DNA of 64,000 nucleotides. It comes from Chloroflexota bacterium. GTDB lineage: Bacteria; Chloroflexota; Dehalococcoidia; Lucifugimonadales; Lucifugimonadaceae. The position numbers were made by a program, and so were the translations under genes. Below the pieces are notes generated by a model that was not told the DNA's origin, did not search any database, and was given only the letters and a program-made list of their open reading frames with translations. Numbering within the stretch: the first letter of the stretch is position 1; every line of letters begins with the position of its first letter. Shown here piece by piece: positions 25,472-34,973 of the stretch. Where the stretch lies: assembly GCA_013204555.1 (NCBI GenBank), contig JABMNO010000036.1, positions 20,738-84,737 on the forward strand, in the 5' to 3' direction.

Positions 25472-26677
25472 TTACCGCGCTCCAGGATATTCAATCGGAG
25501 GATGCTTCAACAGCTCCTCCTCAATCAAATCAGAGCCCAGTCCTGGCCTGTCCGTGATCTGCAAATGGCCGTTCTTTATCTCAAACGGGTGCGTCATGAT
25601 GTCGTCTCGCCATGGAGCATCATCCACGTCAAACTCCTGAATAAAGAAGTTCGGTACCGTGGCGTCGACAGCGGCTGAAACCAGCGTGTTGATTGGGCTG
25701 TGGCAGTTGTGCGGCGCAAAGAGAGTGTCATACGCGTTAGCGAGGTCTGCGATCTTTTTGCCCATTGTGATGCCGTTCCAGGCGAGGTCCGGCATGATGA
25801 TGTCCTGCGAGTAGTTCTGCAGGAAGGGCCGATATCCGGTGGTTCCAAAGATGCTCTCGCCGGTACAAATCGTTGTTGTGGTTGAGTCCCGAATCACTCG
25901 CAGCGCTTCTGCGTCGAATGTCTCGGTCTCCAGCCACATCATGTCGAACGGCTCCAGCGCCTGGGCTAACTTGATTGTGCCGCCAAGTTTGAATGAAAAC
26001 GCCACGTCCAGCGCGATGCCGATATCTGGCCCCAACTCTTCGCGGAACGTGCCCACAACCGCCTCTGCGTTGCGGCGAACGGAAGCCGGAGCATCTCCCG
26101 CTGGAGCCGAGTCACCCAGCCCGGGTTTGATTGGCAGAGCGTCCGGGCGGTCCTTGAGACTGATCAAGTTAGTCTTGATAGCGGTGTATCCGCGGTCTTT
26201 CACTTCCTGGGCGACCTCTCGGAGATCGTCGGTGGTCTGGACTTGTTTGACGCCAAGCCGGTCGGTCATGAACTTCGGGCGCGCTCGCGTTGAGCCGCAA
26301 TGCGACCAGTACAAGCGCAGTTCATCACGCATCTTGCCGCCAAGGAGTTGCCACACCGGCGCGTTGAGAACCTTGCCACGGATGTCCCAGAGCGCAGAGT
26401 CGATACCCGACATGGCCTTCGACGCGATTCCCGCTGTATGCCGGATGGACACGTTATGAAGGTCCCACCAGATGGCCTCAACCTGCATGGGGTCTCGGCC
26501 CACAACGAACTCTGCAAGGCGATCCACCGTGGCAGTAATAGGTCCGGGAGCGCCCCAGTCACTGCAGTCACCCCAGCCAACGACACCGGGATCCGATGTC
26601 TCCACCTTCACGAACGTCCACGGCCTGAATCCGCCATCGACGATGAATGTTTTGATATTCGTGATTTTGAGTGCCAT
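25472..26677 (-). CDS. Mandelate racemase/muconate-lactonizing enzyme family protein
   Basis: A 401-residue enolase-superfamily enzyme with a complete active-site set: K168 in AIKTN, metal ligands D224 (IALDVAF), E250 (MWLETE) and E274 (CTGES), and H323 in APHNCHSP. The APHN histidine with this ligand set is typical of acid-sugar dehydratases such as galactonate or gluconate dehydratase-like members. It is 14 bases downstream of a CaiB/BaiF CoA-transferase on the same strand, so the two form an operon. The acid sugar handled is unknown. Confidence 0.9.
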   Translation of the reverse strand: MALKITNIKTFIVDGGFRPWTFVKVETSDPGVVGWGDCSDWGAPGPITATVDRLAEFVVGRDPMQVEAIWWDLHNVSIRHTAGIASKAMSGIDSALWDIRGKVLNAPVWQLLGGKMRDELRLYWSHCGSTRARPKFMTDRLGVKQVQTTDDLREVAQEVKDRGYTAIKTNLISLKDRPDALPIKPGLGDSAPAGDAPASVRRNAEAVVGTFREELGPDIGIALDVAFSFKLGGTIKLAQALEPFDMMWLETETFDAEALRVIRDSTTTTICTGESIFGTTGYRPFLQNYSQDIIMPDLAWNGITMGKKIADLANAYDTLFAPHNCHSPINTLVSAAVDATVPNFFIQEFDVDDAPWRDDIMTHPFEIKNGHLQITDRPGLGSDLIEEELLKHPPIEYPGAR

Positions 26678-26691
26678 ATAGCTACTCTCCT

Positions 26692-27909
26692 TTAGACCTG
26701 CGGGCCGGCGACGCCCTGCTCTCGAAGCGCCTTTATCTCGTCTGCTGAGTAGCCCGCAAACTCCAGTATCTCGTCGGTGTGCTGCCCCAGTATCGGAGCG
26801 GCTGATTTCATCTGCGCGGGCGTGCCTGACATCTTCACCGGGTTGCCAATGTTGTGCGTTTCGCCCGAGATCGGATGTTCAAGGACAACATCCATGCCGC
26901 GGGCAATGACCTGTGGATCGGACCACGCCTCCTCCATGTTGTAAATCGGCCCCGCCGGTACGCCAGCCGCCGCAAGCACATCAATCCAGTGCGCGGTTGG
27001 CTGCTGCGTGGTGGTTTTCTCCAACTCCGCCTCTAGCTGATCCAGCGACCCCATCCGCGCTGCGTTGCTGGAGAATCGTTCATCTTCCAGGAGTTCGTCA
27101 CGTCCGATCGCATGGGCGAAGCGCTCCCAGTTGTTCTGGTTTGCGGCGCCAATGTTGAAGTAGCCGTCGGCAGTCCGCAGCGCCTGGTACGGTGCCGCTA
27201 GCCGGTGCCGCGATCCGGCCGGTTCAACGCTCGTCCCCTCAGAGAAGTAGATGGCGGACTCCCACACGGTGTACGCCATCGCCGACTCAAGGAGCGACGT
27301 CTCAAGATGCTGGCCTTCGCCCGTTTTGAGGCGGTTCACATAGGCTGCGAGTATCCCGTACACGGAGAACATCCCGGCATTGAGATCGGCCACTGGCACT
27401 GCAATCTTGGCGGGCGGGGAATCTGGGTGGCCGTTGGCGCTCATCAGGCCACTCATGCCCTGCGCCACAAGATCAAAGCCGGCTCGTTTCCCGTACGGGC
27501 CGGTTAGCCCAAAACCCGAGATGGAACAGTAGACCAGCGCAGGATTTATCACCTTGAGGTCGTCCCAGCCCAGCCCATTGCGCGCCATTGAACCAGGCCG
27601 CGAGTTCTCAATGAGGATATCTGATTTGGCGACGAGCCTCTTGAACGCCTCCTTGCCATCGTCAGAACGTATATCTAGAACAATCGAGCGCTTATTCCGA
27701 TTCATCTGGAGGAATGCGGCGGACTCACCCTCGATAAAGGGCGGGCCCATGCGACGCGTATCGTCACCGCCTGTTGGCTTCTCAACTTTGATTACGTTGG
27801 CGCCCATATCCGCCAGGAGCATGGTGCAGAATGGGCCTGCGAGGATTTGACTGGCATCGAGGACGGTCACGCCGTCGAGAGCACCGCCGTTTGTCATAAG
27901 AGCGTTCAA
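26692..27909 (-). CDS. CaiB/BaiF family (class III) CoA-transferase
   Basis: A 405-residue family III CoA-transferase with N-terminal LDGVTVLDASQILAGPF and ANVIKVEKP. D175 in VPVADLNAG is the likely nucleophile that forms the aspartyl-CoA ester. It resembles, but is clearly divergent from, the CoA-transferase at 5005-6273. It is the first gene of an operon with the enolase-superfamily dehydratase, which suggests that CoA activation of an organic acid and dehydration belong to one pathway. Confidence 0.92.
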   Translation of the reverse strand: MNALMTNGGALDGVTVLDASQILAGPFCTMLLADMGANVIKVEKPTGGDDTRRMGPPFIEGESAAFLQMNRNKRSIVLDIRSDDGKEAFKRLVAKSDILIENSRPGSMARNGLGWDDLKVINPALVYCSISGFGLTGPYGKRAGFDLVAQGMSGLMSANGHPDSPPAKIAVPVADLNAGMFSVYGILAAYVNRLKTGEGQHLETSLLESAMAYTVWESAIYFSEGTSVEPAGSRHRLAAPYQALRTADGYFNIGAANQNNWERFAHAIGRDELLEDERFSSNAARMGSLDQLEAELEKTTTQQPTAHWIDVLAAAGVPAGPIYNMEEAWSDPQVIARGMDVVLEHPISGETHNIGNPVKMSGTPAQMKSAAPILGQHTDEILEFAGYSADEIKALREQGVAGPQV

Positions 27910-28033
27910 CTCCGAATTAGTGGCTTTGGCGGCAGTGATGTTACTCGCCTCACACCCGCTGCGGCATGTTGAGGTGAGCCGAAGAGGGCGGCGTTCCCTC
28001 TGAATAATCTGCAGGTGCTGTCCACGCGCATTC

Positions 28034-29047
28034 CTACGTGGTGCCGTGAAACGCCCCCACCAGATCGACCTCGCGCTTGCTCCCTATGTAAAACGGCGAT
28101 CTCTGGTGCAAGCCCGTTGGAGTGAGATCGAGAATCGGGGTAGTCCCGTTCGTCGCGGCGCCACCAGCCTGTTCCGCCACGAACGCCATCGGTGCGCACT
28201 CGTACAACATGCGCAGCTTTCCTTCTGGATTCGTGGTGTTACCGGGGTACGCGAAAATTCCGCCTTTCAACAGAATACGGTGAAAGTCTGCCACCAACGC
28301 GCCAATGTATCTGGCGCTGTAAGGCCGTCCAGTGTCGGGGTCATTCTCTTTCACGTAGTTCACCCATTGGCGGTCGGGCATGAGCCAGGTGCCTGAGTTG
28401 CCCTCATTGGTTGAGTAGACATTCGATTTCTCTGGGAACTTAAGGTCAGGCGTCGTCAGGTGGTACTCGCCCATCGTCTGGTCCAGCGTGAATGCGTGGA
28501 CGCCCTGGCCCGTGGTGTAGCAGAAGATGGTGGACGAGCCGTACAGGATGTACCCGGCGGCCACCTGGTTTCGACCGGGCTGAAGCAGGTCAGCATCTGA
28601 GCACTCACCAGAGGGGGACTTACGCGGATAGATCGAAAAAATCGTGCCGATGGGAGCCGCTACATCTATGTTGGATGAACCGTCGACCGGGTCGTAGCTA
28701 ACCACGTACTTGCCGGATTCCGCACCACTTTCCGGGAATACCGGCCGGTCCAACTCCTCCGAGCCTATTGCACAGACCAGACCCGTCTCAGAAAGAAGGT
28801 CAATGAATAGCTCGTTGGACCAGTCGTCCAGTTTGGCGACCTCCTCGCCCTGCACGTTGACTCGCCCCGTGTAGCCCGTCGCCTCCACCAGCCCTGCCAG
28901 GTTGATCTGGCGAGATATTAGCTTGCCGCCGAGGGCTATTGCGCTCAGGAGGGATGTGAAGTCGCCCGTGGCTTCCGGGTACTCACTCTGTCGACTGCGG
29001 ATGAATCGGCTGAGCGTGGGTGGAAGCCCCTGAGTGTTGCTGTTCAT
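28034..29047 (-). CDS. fbp: Fructose-1,6-bisphosphatase, class I
   Basis: A 337-residue class I FBPase that removes the 1-phosphate from fructose 1,6-bisphosphate. The metal and substrate motif DPVDGSSNID is at residues 119-128, with the upstream acidic ligands in AIGSEELD. Length and the C-terminal region (YECAPMAFVAEQAGGAAT) fit the family. It is divergent from the class I aldolase gene with a shared 286-bp intergenic region, so the two gluconeogenic steps may be co-regulated. Confidence 0.95.
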   Translation of the reverse strand: MNSNTQGLPPTLSRFIRSRQSEYPEATGDFTSLLSAIALGGKLISRQINLAGLVEATGYTGRVNVQGEEVAKLDDWSNELFIDLLSETGLVCAIGSEELDRPVFPESGAESGKYVVSYDPVDGSSNIDVAAPIGTIFSIYPRKSPSGECSDADLLQPGRNQVAAGYILYGSSTIFCYTTGQGVHAFTLDQTMGEYHLTTPDLKFPEKSNVYSTNEGNSGTWLMPDRQWVNYVKENDPDTGRPYSARYIGALVADFHRILLKGGIFAYPGNTTNPEGKLRMLYECAPMAFVAEQAGGAATNGTTPILDLTPTGLHQRSPFYIGSKREVDLVGAFHGTT

Positions 29048-29333
29048 TCATGCACCTGCCCCACGCGCCATTTGAGGCACGATTCATTGGCTTGCTGTCG
29101 GGTGTTCGCTGCCCAACGTTGGGATTTCTGGCATCGGTATCTCTTTATCTTGATTGCAACCGTTTTGATGATGAATCAAGGCGGGACGAGATCTCAAGTT
29201 TTCCACCATTCAAGCCCATCCCGGACACTGACCGACGATAACGTTCAACTCAACATACAGTTAACGGGCTCGCCAGAGAAGCCACAAAAGCCAGGACTCT
29301 CCCTCACACGAATTTATTGCTCAGGAGCCGGAT

Positions 29334-30353
29334 ATGGACACTTCAACGCTTTCAGACGTCGCCAATCGCATGGTCGCTCCCGGAAAAGGGATTCTTGCCG
29401 CAGACGAGAGTACGGGCACGATTGGCAGCCGTCTCTTAAGCATTGGCCTCGAAAATACCGAGGACAATCGTCGATCCTGGCGGGAGATCCTATTCACCAC
29501 GCCTGGAATCGAAGAACAGATCAGTGGAGTCATCCTCTATGACGAGACGATTCGACAGAACGGCTCTGATGGCAAGCGCCTTATCGACAATCTGACCTCC
29601 CTCGGAATCATGCCGGGCATCAAGGTGGACAAGAGCACCTCACCACTTGAAAACGCTCCCGGTGAGCTCTTTACCAGCGGTCTTGATGGACTACGCGATC
29701 GACTGGCTGAGTACCGAAACCTCGGCGCCACATTCGCGAAGTGGAGAGCTGTGATCACAGTCGCCCACGGCATTCCGACTGCACGCGGTATCAAAGTCAA
29801 TTCGGAAGCGCTCGCCCGGTACGCCGGACTCTGCCAGGAGGCTGGCATAGTCCCCATCGTGGAACCCGAAGTTCTCATGGATGGCGATCACACAATTGAA
29901 AAATGCTATGCGGCCACCGAAGCCACTCTTAGCCAGGTGTTCTCTGATCTCATCGACTCGGGTGTTTATCTTGAAGGCATCGTTCTCAAGCCCAACATGG
30001 TCCTCAGCGGATCAGATGCTCCCAACAGGGCGGATGCAGCCGAAGTGGCGGAGCGGACGATCACATGTTTCCGACGCACAGTCCCGGCGGCCGTTCCCGG
30101 CATAGCGTTCCTATCAGGTGGCCAGGGAGACGAAGAGGCAACAGTCAACTTGGACGCGATGAACCGATCAGAACTCGACCGACCATGGAATATGACGTTT
30201 TCATACGGGCGAGGTCTCCAGGCCGCTCCGCTGAAGAAGTGGGGACAGGACACCTCAGACATTACTGGCACCCAGGAAGTGTTCGCCCGTCGGGCAAAGA
30301 TCGTTGCAGCCGCAAGCAGAGGCGAGTACAGCGCTGACATGGAGCGTGGCTAG
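29334..30353 (+). CDS. Fructose-bisphosphate aldolase, class I
   Basis: A 339-residue Schiff-base aldolase with the eukaryotic-type class I signatures: GILAADESTGTIG near residue 19, FAKWRAVI with K136, and the Schiff-base lysine K219 in LEGIVLKPNM. AGGAG lies 9 bases before the ATG. The final four bases overlap the convergent DUF2851 gene. With the divergent fbp, it supplies the aldolase/phosphatase pair of gluconeogenesis. Confidence 0.96.
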   Translation: MDTSTLSDVANRMVAPGKGILAADESTGTIGSRLLSIGLENTEDNRRSWREILFTTPGIEEQISGVILYDETIRQNGSDGKRLIDNLTSLGIMPGIKVDKSTSPLENAPGELFTSGLDGLRDRLAEYRNLGATFAKWRAVITVAHGIPTARGIKVNSEALARYAGLCQEAGIVPIVEPEVLMDGDHTIEKCYAATEATLSQVFSDLIDSGVYLEGIVLKPNMVLSGSDAPNRADAAEVAERTITCFRRTVPAAVPGIAFLSGGQGDEEATVNLDAMNRSELDRPWNMTFSYGRGLQAAPLKKWGQDTSDITGTQEVFARRAKIVAAASRGEYSADMERG

Positions 30354-31543
30354 CTGAGGTAGGCCGACATTCCGGATCCATCCCAACGTTCAGCAATTCC
30401 AGACCGCGTCATTGAGCGATAGATCAGACCCTGCTGCTGGCGTCCGCCCTCCACGCGCTTTTTGAGTCCGACGACCCGGCGCATCTCGCGAGTGATCGAG
30501 TTCTCAGATGATTTCGGGAACTCCCGGTAAAGAGAGATGGATCGCTCGTAGACATGCCAGTGTCCGGCTCGCCGGGAAACGGCATGCACGGTTGGCAGCA
30601 CAGCGTTGATGGCAATATCGACCGCACGACTCTTACCTATCAAAGCGCGACGATCTCCAACGCCTTGAACCATGAGCGCTGCGATCAGATCGTCTGGAGT
30701 CGTGTCGCCCCCGATTAACTCGAACATGCAATCAACAGGCCCGCGTGATCCCAGCCATCGATGAGCGAGCGCAGCAGCGCCTTCAATGCGATTCTTCGGC
30801 GAGTTATCGGGCCTTCCACTCGCCTTCGACCATTCCGGGACAGCGCCGATAATCCGAGTACCTGAATCGCCGTCCTGAATATCGAAGCCAGCTCCCTGCC
30901 GGAGCAACAATGCAACTTCGCTCGGAGGGCCGTTCTTGAATCTGGTCTGCAACATGCTCCACGGCACACGCGCGGAGAGTTGACGGAAGGGCTTCCGGTT
31001 TTTTGAGTACCCAAGGCACTCAAGGACCTCTGCCCACAACACTTGATCACCTTCGGCGCGGGCGAGGTCCAGTTCTAGACCGGCGCTCCGCGCGAAAAAT
31101 CGCCGATCTCCCGCCTCATCCAACGTGAGCTTTGGAATCTCGGCCGACGGTCTGACAGGATGGCCTCCTCGCATCGCACCCGGCTTTAGCAGAAGGAACG
31201 GGATTCGGACGCCGGAACTGGCCTGGACCTCATCGCCCTCTTCGGAGCCAGTCACATGAAAGATCACCCCGTTATATCCGGGATCTCGATCATGCCCGTG
31301 CGAATACCAGCCCGACCGCCGTACATGGATCTCAATATCGCCCCGGTGCACCACGCCATCCGGGTCAGTAACTACTGCGTCCACGAAATCCGGTCCGCCG
31401 CCGGGCGCTGGCCTGCCTGAGTACATCACCTGATAGGTCTTTCCGTCCCTGTCAGTCACGCTCTTAGACCGACGCCATGCAGAATGCAGCACCGATTCAG
31501 CGAGCGGGCGTGAGCCGCTGCGCCGAGGTTCGCCCAGCCTCAA
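30350..31543 (-). CDS. DUF2851 family protein
   Basis: The protein matches the DUF2851 pattern: GPDFVDAVV with the following GDIEIHVRRSGWYSHGHDRDPGYNGVIFHVT, where acidic and histidine residues look like a nuclease-type site, although the function is not established. The frame extends to 31630 but that would place the start inside the terminator at 31588-31617. The TTG at 31543 (397 residues) and GTG at 31492 are more plausible, and neither has a strong Shine-Dalgarno. It converges on the aldolase gene. Confidence 0.75.
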   Translation of the reverse strand: MRLGEPRRSGSRPLAESVLHSAWRRSKSVTDRDGKTYQVMYSGRPAPGGGPDFVDAVVTDPDGVVHRGDIEIHVRRSGWYSHGHDRDPGYNGVIFHVTGSEEGDEVQASSGVRIPFLLLKPGAMRGGHPVRPSAEIPKLTLDEAGDRRFFARSAGLELDLARAEGDQVLWAEVLECLGYSKNRKPFRQLSARVPWSMLQTRFKNGPPSEVALLLRQGAGFDIQDGDSGTRIIGAVPEWSKASGRPDNSPKNRIEGAAALAHRWLGSRGPVDCMFELIGGDTTPDDLIAALMVQGVGDRRALIGKSRAVDIAINAVLPTVHAVSRRAGHWHVYERSISLYREFPKSSENSITREMRRVVGLKKRVEGGRQQQGLIYRSMTRSGIAERWDGSGMSAYLS

Positions 31544-31587
31544 ATACGCCGAGGTTAAATAAGGTGGGCAAAAATATATATGAAACG

Positions 31588-31617
31588 AAGAAGGCCGGGT
31601 TTGTACCCGGCCTTCTT
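31588..31617 (-). terminator. Strong rho-independent-type terminator
   Basis: AAGAAGGCCGGGT at 31588-31600 pairs perfectly with ACCCGGCCTTCTT at 31605-31617 around TTGT. It lies 23 bases after the stop of the minus-strand aldolase gene, and a T-containing stretch follows on that strand. A run of T also follows on the plus strand, so it may act in both directions. Confidence 0.8.
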
Positions 31618-31639
31618 TTACGAGCATCATCTGAGAAGA

Positions 31640-32389
31640 TTAGCTGCCCGTGTATGGAATCTCCGAGTGCTCCGCGGCAAAGGCGCGGACGTGCCCCATC
31701 ATCAGATCCTGAATTCCAAGGGTAATCGCTCGGCCATCGGACTTTCCCGCGGCCTTCGCTCGCGCCTCTGCGTCTTCCGTCCGCTTCACGCGCTCCGGGT
31801 GATCAGGCTCTCCCGGGTAGCCAAGAGAAGCTGCGAAGTCGTTGGGCCCACCAACAATTCCGCTCAGTCCCGGTACAGCCAGAATGTCATCGAGGTTCTC
31901 GTACGCCTTCTTGGACTCGATCTGGGCTGAAACAATCATGTTCTCATTGGCCCAGTTGGCGAATCCAAGCTTGCCACCGTACTTCTCGTTGAGCACCTTG
32001 TCGTCGTTGAGTTCCGTGCCGCGACCGCCGCCCCATGAGCGCCATCCAGTTGGAGGGAACAGACATGCATCTGCAAGCGCCTGCGCCTCTGCACCGGTCT
32101 CCACATGCGGACCGGTTACGCCCTGAATCCCACGGTCCAACCAAAGGTTGATCGTGCTTGGCTGGTTGTTCGGAACCCTGGCCACAACGGACATGCTGTA
32201 GCCATTTGCCACTCGGCAGATCTCATCGACAGATTCGGGAGTAAATGCGCCGTGTTCACCATCCAGGCTGATGGCCTGGAATCCAGCATGCGCCGCCATC
32301 TCGATCAACGTCTGGTTATAGAACGTCATTGCGAAGACGAGCGCCTTAAAGCCTTCTTTGTTGCGTTTGAGAATTGAGTTTTCGATCAT
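31640..32389 (-). CDS. HpcH/HpaI aldolase/citrate lyase family protein
   Basis: A 249-residue class II aldolase-type protein. Family landmarks are SLDGEHGAFTPESV near residue 42, the metal and pyruvate region IVSAQIESKKAYENLDDILAVPG (metal-binding glutamate in QIES) and GIVGGPNDFAASLG with the second acidic ligand. Members cleave 2-keto-3-deoxy acids to pyruvate and an aldehyde. It belongs to a minus-strand set with a TctC-like binding protein and a galactonate-dehydratase-like enzyme, whose product would be a fitting substrate. Confidence 0.9.
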   Translation of the reverse strand: MIENSILKRNKEGFKALVFAMTFYNQTLIEMAAHAGFQAISLDGEHGAFTPESVDEICRVANGYSMSVVARVPNNQPSTINLWLDRGIQGVTGPHVETGAEAQALADACLFPPTGWRSWGGGRGTELNDDKVLNEKYGGKLGFANWANENMIVSAQIESKKAYENLDDILAVPGLSGIVGGPNDFAASLGYPGEPDHPERVKRTEDAEARAKAAGKSDGRAITLGIQDLMMGHVRAFAAEHSEIPYTGS

Positions 32390-32593
32390 TCAGGTACCTT
32401 CCGAACGTTTTTCGAGTGCCGCAATCGACACTTGCTGTGCCTTGTGGAGCGGCAGTATACGCCCGCAGACACGGTAGTGGAGGCAGAGGCCACGCACTAT
32501 CAAGAACTTGCGGAAATTAATTAACAGTGGGGAAGGGATTTAAACCCTGCAGGAGCGCCTCAACGCTGTGAGTCGTCGATGTATCCGACGCGA

Positions 32594-32622
32594 AGAGGGG
32601 CAGGTTTGAAACCTGCCCCTCT
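32594..32622 (-). terminator. 13-bp stem-loop after the TctC-like gene
   Basis: AGAGGGGCAGGTT at 32594-32606 pairs perfectly with AACCTGCCCCTCT at 32610-32622 around TGA. It lies 37 bases downstream of the stop of the minus-strand binding-protein gene. There is no clear T-run, but the stem is strong and well placed. Confidence 0.65.
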
Positions 32623-32658
32623 CTCACTGTTACGAGTCAATGTCTGTGGGATTTACGC

Positions 32659-33681
32659 CTACTGTCCGGCGAGCGCCTGGAACTCCGCTATCTGTGACCG
32701 GAACGTCAGACCCGCATCCCCGGCAGGAATGTCGATACCCGCAAGCCCGGAGTCGGTTATGAATGTTTGGTACGGGGCGGAGGCTTTCCCATTTCTTAGC
32801 GCGGCATTGATGCGGTCCTTCAGGAACTGTGGCGTCTGCCGGCTGATAGCAATGCCCCGCAAATAAGGGACGCCCTCAAATGAGCTTCCTGCAGATGCCG
32901 TTGTCGGAACCCCGGCAAGGGAGGCGACTTCACTCGGTCCAAGAACCAGCATAGCGGTGCCAGCGCCCGATTTGACCAGCGCGACTGCTTCGCCAAGTGG
33001 GAGCAGTCCCAGGCCGTCCGCGGTAGCAATCCTGGCTTCAGGATCACCAGCAGGAATGGTTACCAGTGTCAGTTCAAACGCGTCGGCAATACCCGCTGCG
33101 TTCAATGCAGCAGCCCCGGTGTCCGGCCCCTTCACTCCAACCGTCACACTTCCAGATGACCCGGCAGCTACAACATCATCCCAGTTGGAAAACGCGGAAC
33201 CGGTGGCGGCGACGAAGACGAATGGTTCAAGCGTGCCGGTTGCCGTGGGCAGATATTTTCGGGTGACGTCTATTTCCGTAACGCCCGTCGCAATAGCCGC
33301 AATCTGATCGCTGTTGATCACCAACATCCAATGACCAACCGTCGGCTTGTCTTCAAAGCTCTCCGCTACGGTCACTCCGTTGGCGCCAGGCTCGGGAACA
33401 ACGGCCACTTCGCCTGGCAATACGACACCAAATGCTGCTGAGATCGCATTAGTAAAATCAGTCTCAAACGTGCCGTCGGCCGCTCCAACGGTAAATTGGA
33501 TTATCTCTTGTGGATAGACCGGCGTTGAGAGAGTGAAGTCGTTTTCCCCTTTACCTTGCGCACTGGGCCCCCCCTTCCCGGCACCTGGATCACCTTTGCA
33601 CGCAATTACTGCCACGCCAATCAGAGCCATTAACATCACGAGAAGTAGTGGCCTTCGAGCAAGGCCCATGTTGAGTGTCAT
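32659..33681 (-). CDS. Tripartite tricarboxylate transporter-type (TctC/Bug-like) binding lipoprotein
   Basis: A 340-residue secreted protein with an N-terminal hydrophobic segment ending in a lipobox (VIAC, Cys28), so it is probably a lipid-anchored solute-binding protein. The body resembles TctC/Bug proteins: VVPEPGANGVTVAES after the first strand, and the C-terminal ISRQTPQFLKDRINAAL followed by helices near the end. These bind small carboxylates. No TctA/TctB membrane genes are nearby. It is flanked by the aldolase and a dehydratase, which supports an organic-acid ligand. Family assignment is moderate because the sequence is divergent. Confidence 0.72.
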   Translation of the reverse strand: MTLNMGLARRPLLLVMLMALIGVAVIACKGDPGAGKGGPSAQGKGENDFTLSTPVYPQEIIQFTVGAADGTFETDFTNAISAAFGVVLPGEVAVVPEPGANGVTVAESFEDKPTVGHWMLVINSDQIAAIATGVTEIDVTRKYLPTATGTLEPFVFVAATGSAFSNWDDVVAAGSSGSVTVGVKGPDTGAAALNAAGIADAFELTLVTIPAGDPEARIATADGLGLLPLGEAVALVKSGAGTAMLVLGPSEVASLAGVPTTASAGSSFEGVPYLRGIAISRQTPQFLKDRINAALRNGKASAPYQTFITDSGLAGIDIPAGDAGLTFRSQIAEFQALAGQ

Positions 33682-33724
33682 CCAGAAATTGTCTCCGTGT
33701 ATCAGTGTTTGGCGTAAACGAGGT

Positions 33725-33764
33725 GGGCGCGCGGTCTACACCCAGCCAGACGTGGCGCGCGCCC
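33725..33764 (-). terminator. GC-rich stem-loop between dehydratase and TctC-like genes
   Basis: GGGCGCGCG at 33725-33733 pairs with CGCGCGCCC at 33756-33764 around a 22-base loop. It sits in the 112-bp gap after the dehydratase stop on the minus strand and could reduce or stop read-through into the binding-protein gene. Confidence 0.45.
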
Positions 33765-33793
33765 AATAGGGTACGCGCTAACCAATTCGTTAG

Positions 33794-34939
33794 CTATATG
33801 CCACTTTGGTGTCCAACCCCCAGTTCAACATACGGATACCGGGCCAGTTCGTCTTCGTTGAGCTCAATTCCAAGTCCCGGCGCATCAGATAGATCAACGT
33901 AGCCATCGGTCTGTCTCGGCAGCCCGTTTACTACTTCAAAGTAGTTCGCATCGTAGAACTCTGCGTGGTATTCCTGAATGCCAAAGTTGGACATCGTTGC
34001 GTCCAGATGCAGTGACGCCATCGTGCCAACCGGGGAGTTGGTGTTGTGAGGCGCCATCGTCAGGTGTGCAGCCTCAGCGATTGATGCGATTTTCTTGAGT
34101 TCCGTGATGCCGCCTGCGTTGCAGATATCTGGCTGCAAGAAGTCCACGGCATGTGCTTCTACCAGTTCGTAAAACGGGTACTTACCGTATAGGCGTTCTC
34201 CTGTGGCGATAGGGATGTCGACGCGATTTCGGACATCGGCCATTTCGGCTGTGAGTTCGTATGAGACAGGCTCCTCGTAGAACATCGGCTCGTACTGCTC
34301 CAGCCGCTTGCCGATCTGAATCGCCGTTCCAACGTTAAACTTCGCATGTGCCTCAACCAGTATGTCGACGTTTGGCCCTACCGCCTCGCGTACCGCCGCC
34401 ACCCGGCCCACCGCCAATCCCAGTTCTTCTCGTGAAATATTGAAGTAACTATCGCGGCCAAACGGGTCGAACTTCAAAGCCGTGTAGCCCTTATCGACAA
34501 CGATCTTCGCCTCATCGGCGTTTAGCTGTGGCACACCGGGATTGGTGTACCAGCCGTTGGCGTAGACCCTCAGCCGTTTCTTGTGTGCGCCACCCAGCAA
34601 TGTGTAGACAGGCACGCCAAGAATCTTGCCCTTCAGGTCCCAGAGTGCGATATCTATGCCAGACATCGCCGTGGCAACCAGACGCCCACTGCGGGAGATC
34701 ATCCCCTGATGCATCTGCGTCCAGTGAACTTCTGAATCCAAAGGATCCTTGCCGTTGAGATAGTTCTCAAACCACCAGGTCAGGATGCTATCCACCTGAT
34801 CGTCCATTCCCAGTGGACTGGCCTCCCCGATACCGAAAACATTTGGATCGTCGGTCAGCAGCTTGATCAGCAGCCAATTTCGTTGGGCATTGTGGTGTCG
34901 AGAGTGAAATCGAATCGTTTCGATGCCAGTGAGTTTCAT
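33794..34939 (-). CDS. Galactonate-dehydratase-like enolase-superfamily enzyme
   Basis: A 381-residue mandelate-racemase-family enzyme close to D-galactonate/gluconate dehydratases. Active-site features are LKFDPFG (K156, D158), E196 in VEAHAKF, YEEP (E223), IATGERLYGKY (E248), QPDICNAGGITE (D271) and H298 in APHNTNSP. The frame is open 27 codons upstream, but GGAGACC just before the ATG at 34939 sets the start. It likely makes a 2-keto-3-deoxy sugar acid that the nearby HpcH-type aldolase could cleave. It is divergent from the M20/aldolase operon. Confidence 0.9.
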   Translation of the reverse strand: MKLTGIETIRFHSRHHNAQRNWLLIKLLTDDPNVFGIGEASPLGMDDQVDSILTWWFENYLNGKDPLDSEVHWTQMHQGMISRSGRLVATAMSGIDIALWDLKGKILGVPVYTLLGGAHKKRLRVYANGWYTNPGVPQLNADEAKIVVDKGYTALKFDPFGRDSYFNISREELGLAVGRVAAVREAVGPNVDILVEAHAKFNVGTAIQIGKRLEQYEPMFYEEPVSYELTAEMADVRNRVDIPIATGERLYGKYPFYELVEAHAVDFLQPDICNAGGITELKKIASIAEAAHLTMAPHNTNSPVGTMASLHLDATMSNFGIQEYHAEFYDANYFEVVNGLPRQTDGYVDLSDAPGLGIELNEDELARYPYVELGVGHQSGI

Positions 34940-34973
34940 GATTGGTCTCCAGTGGACTCGATGGGTCTGGCCA

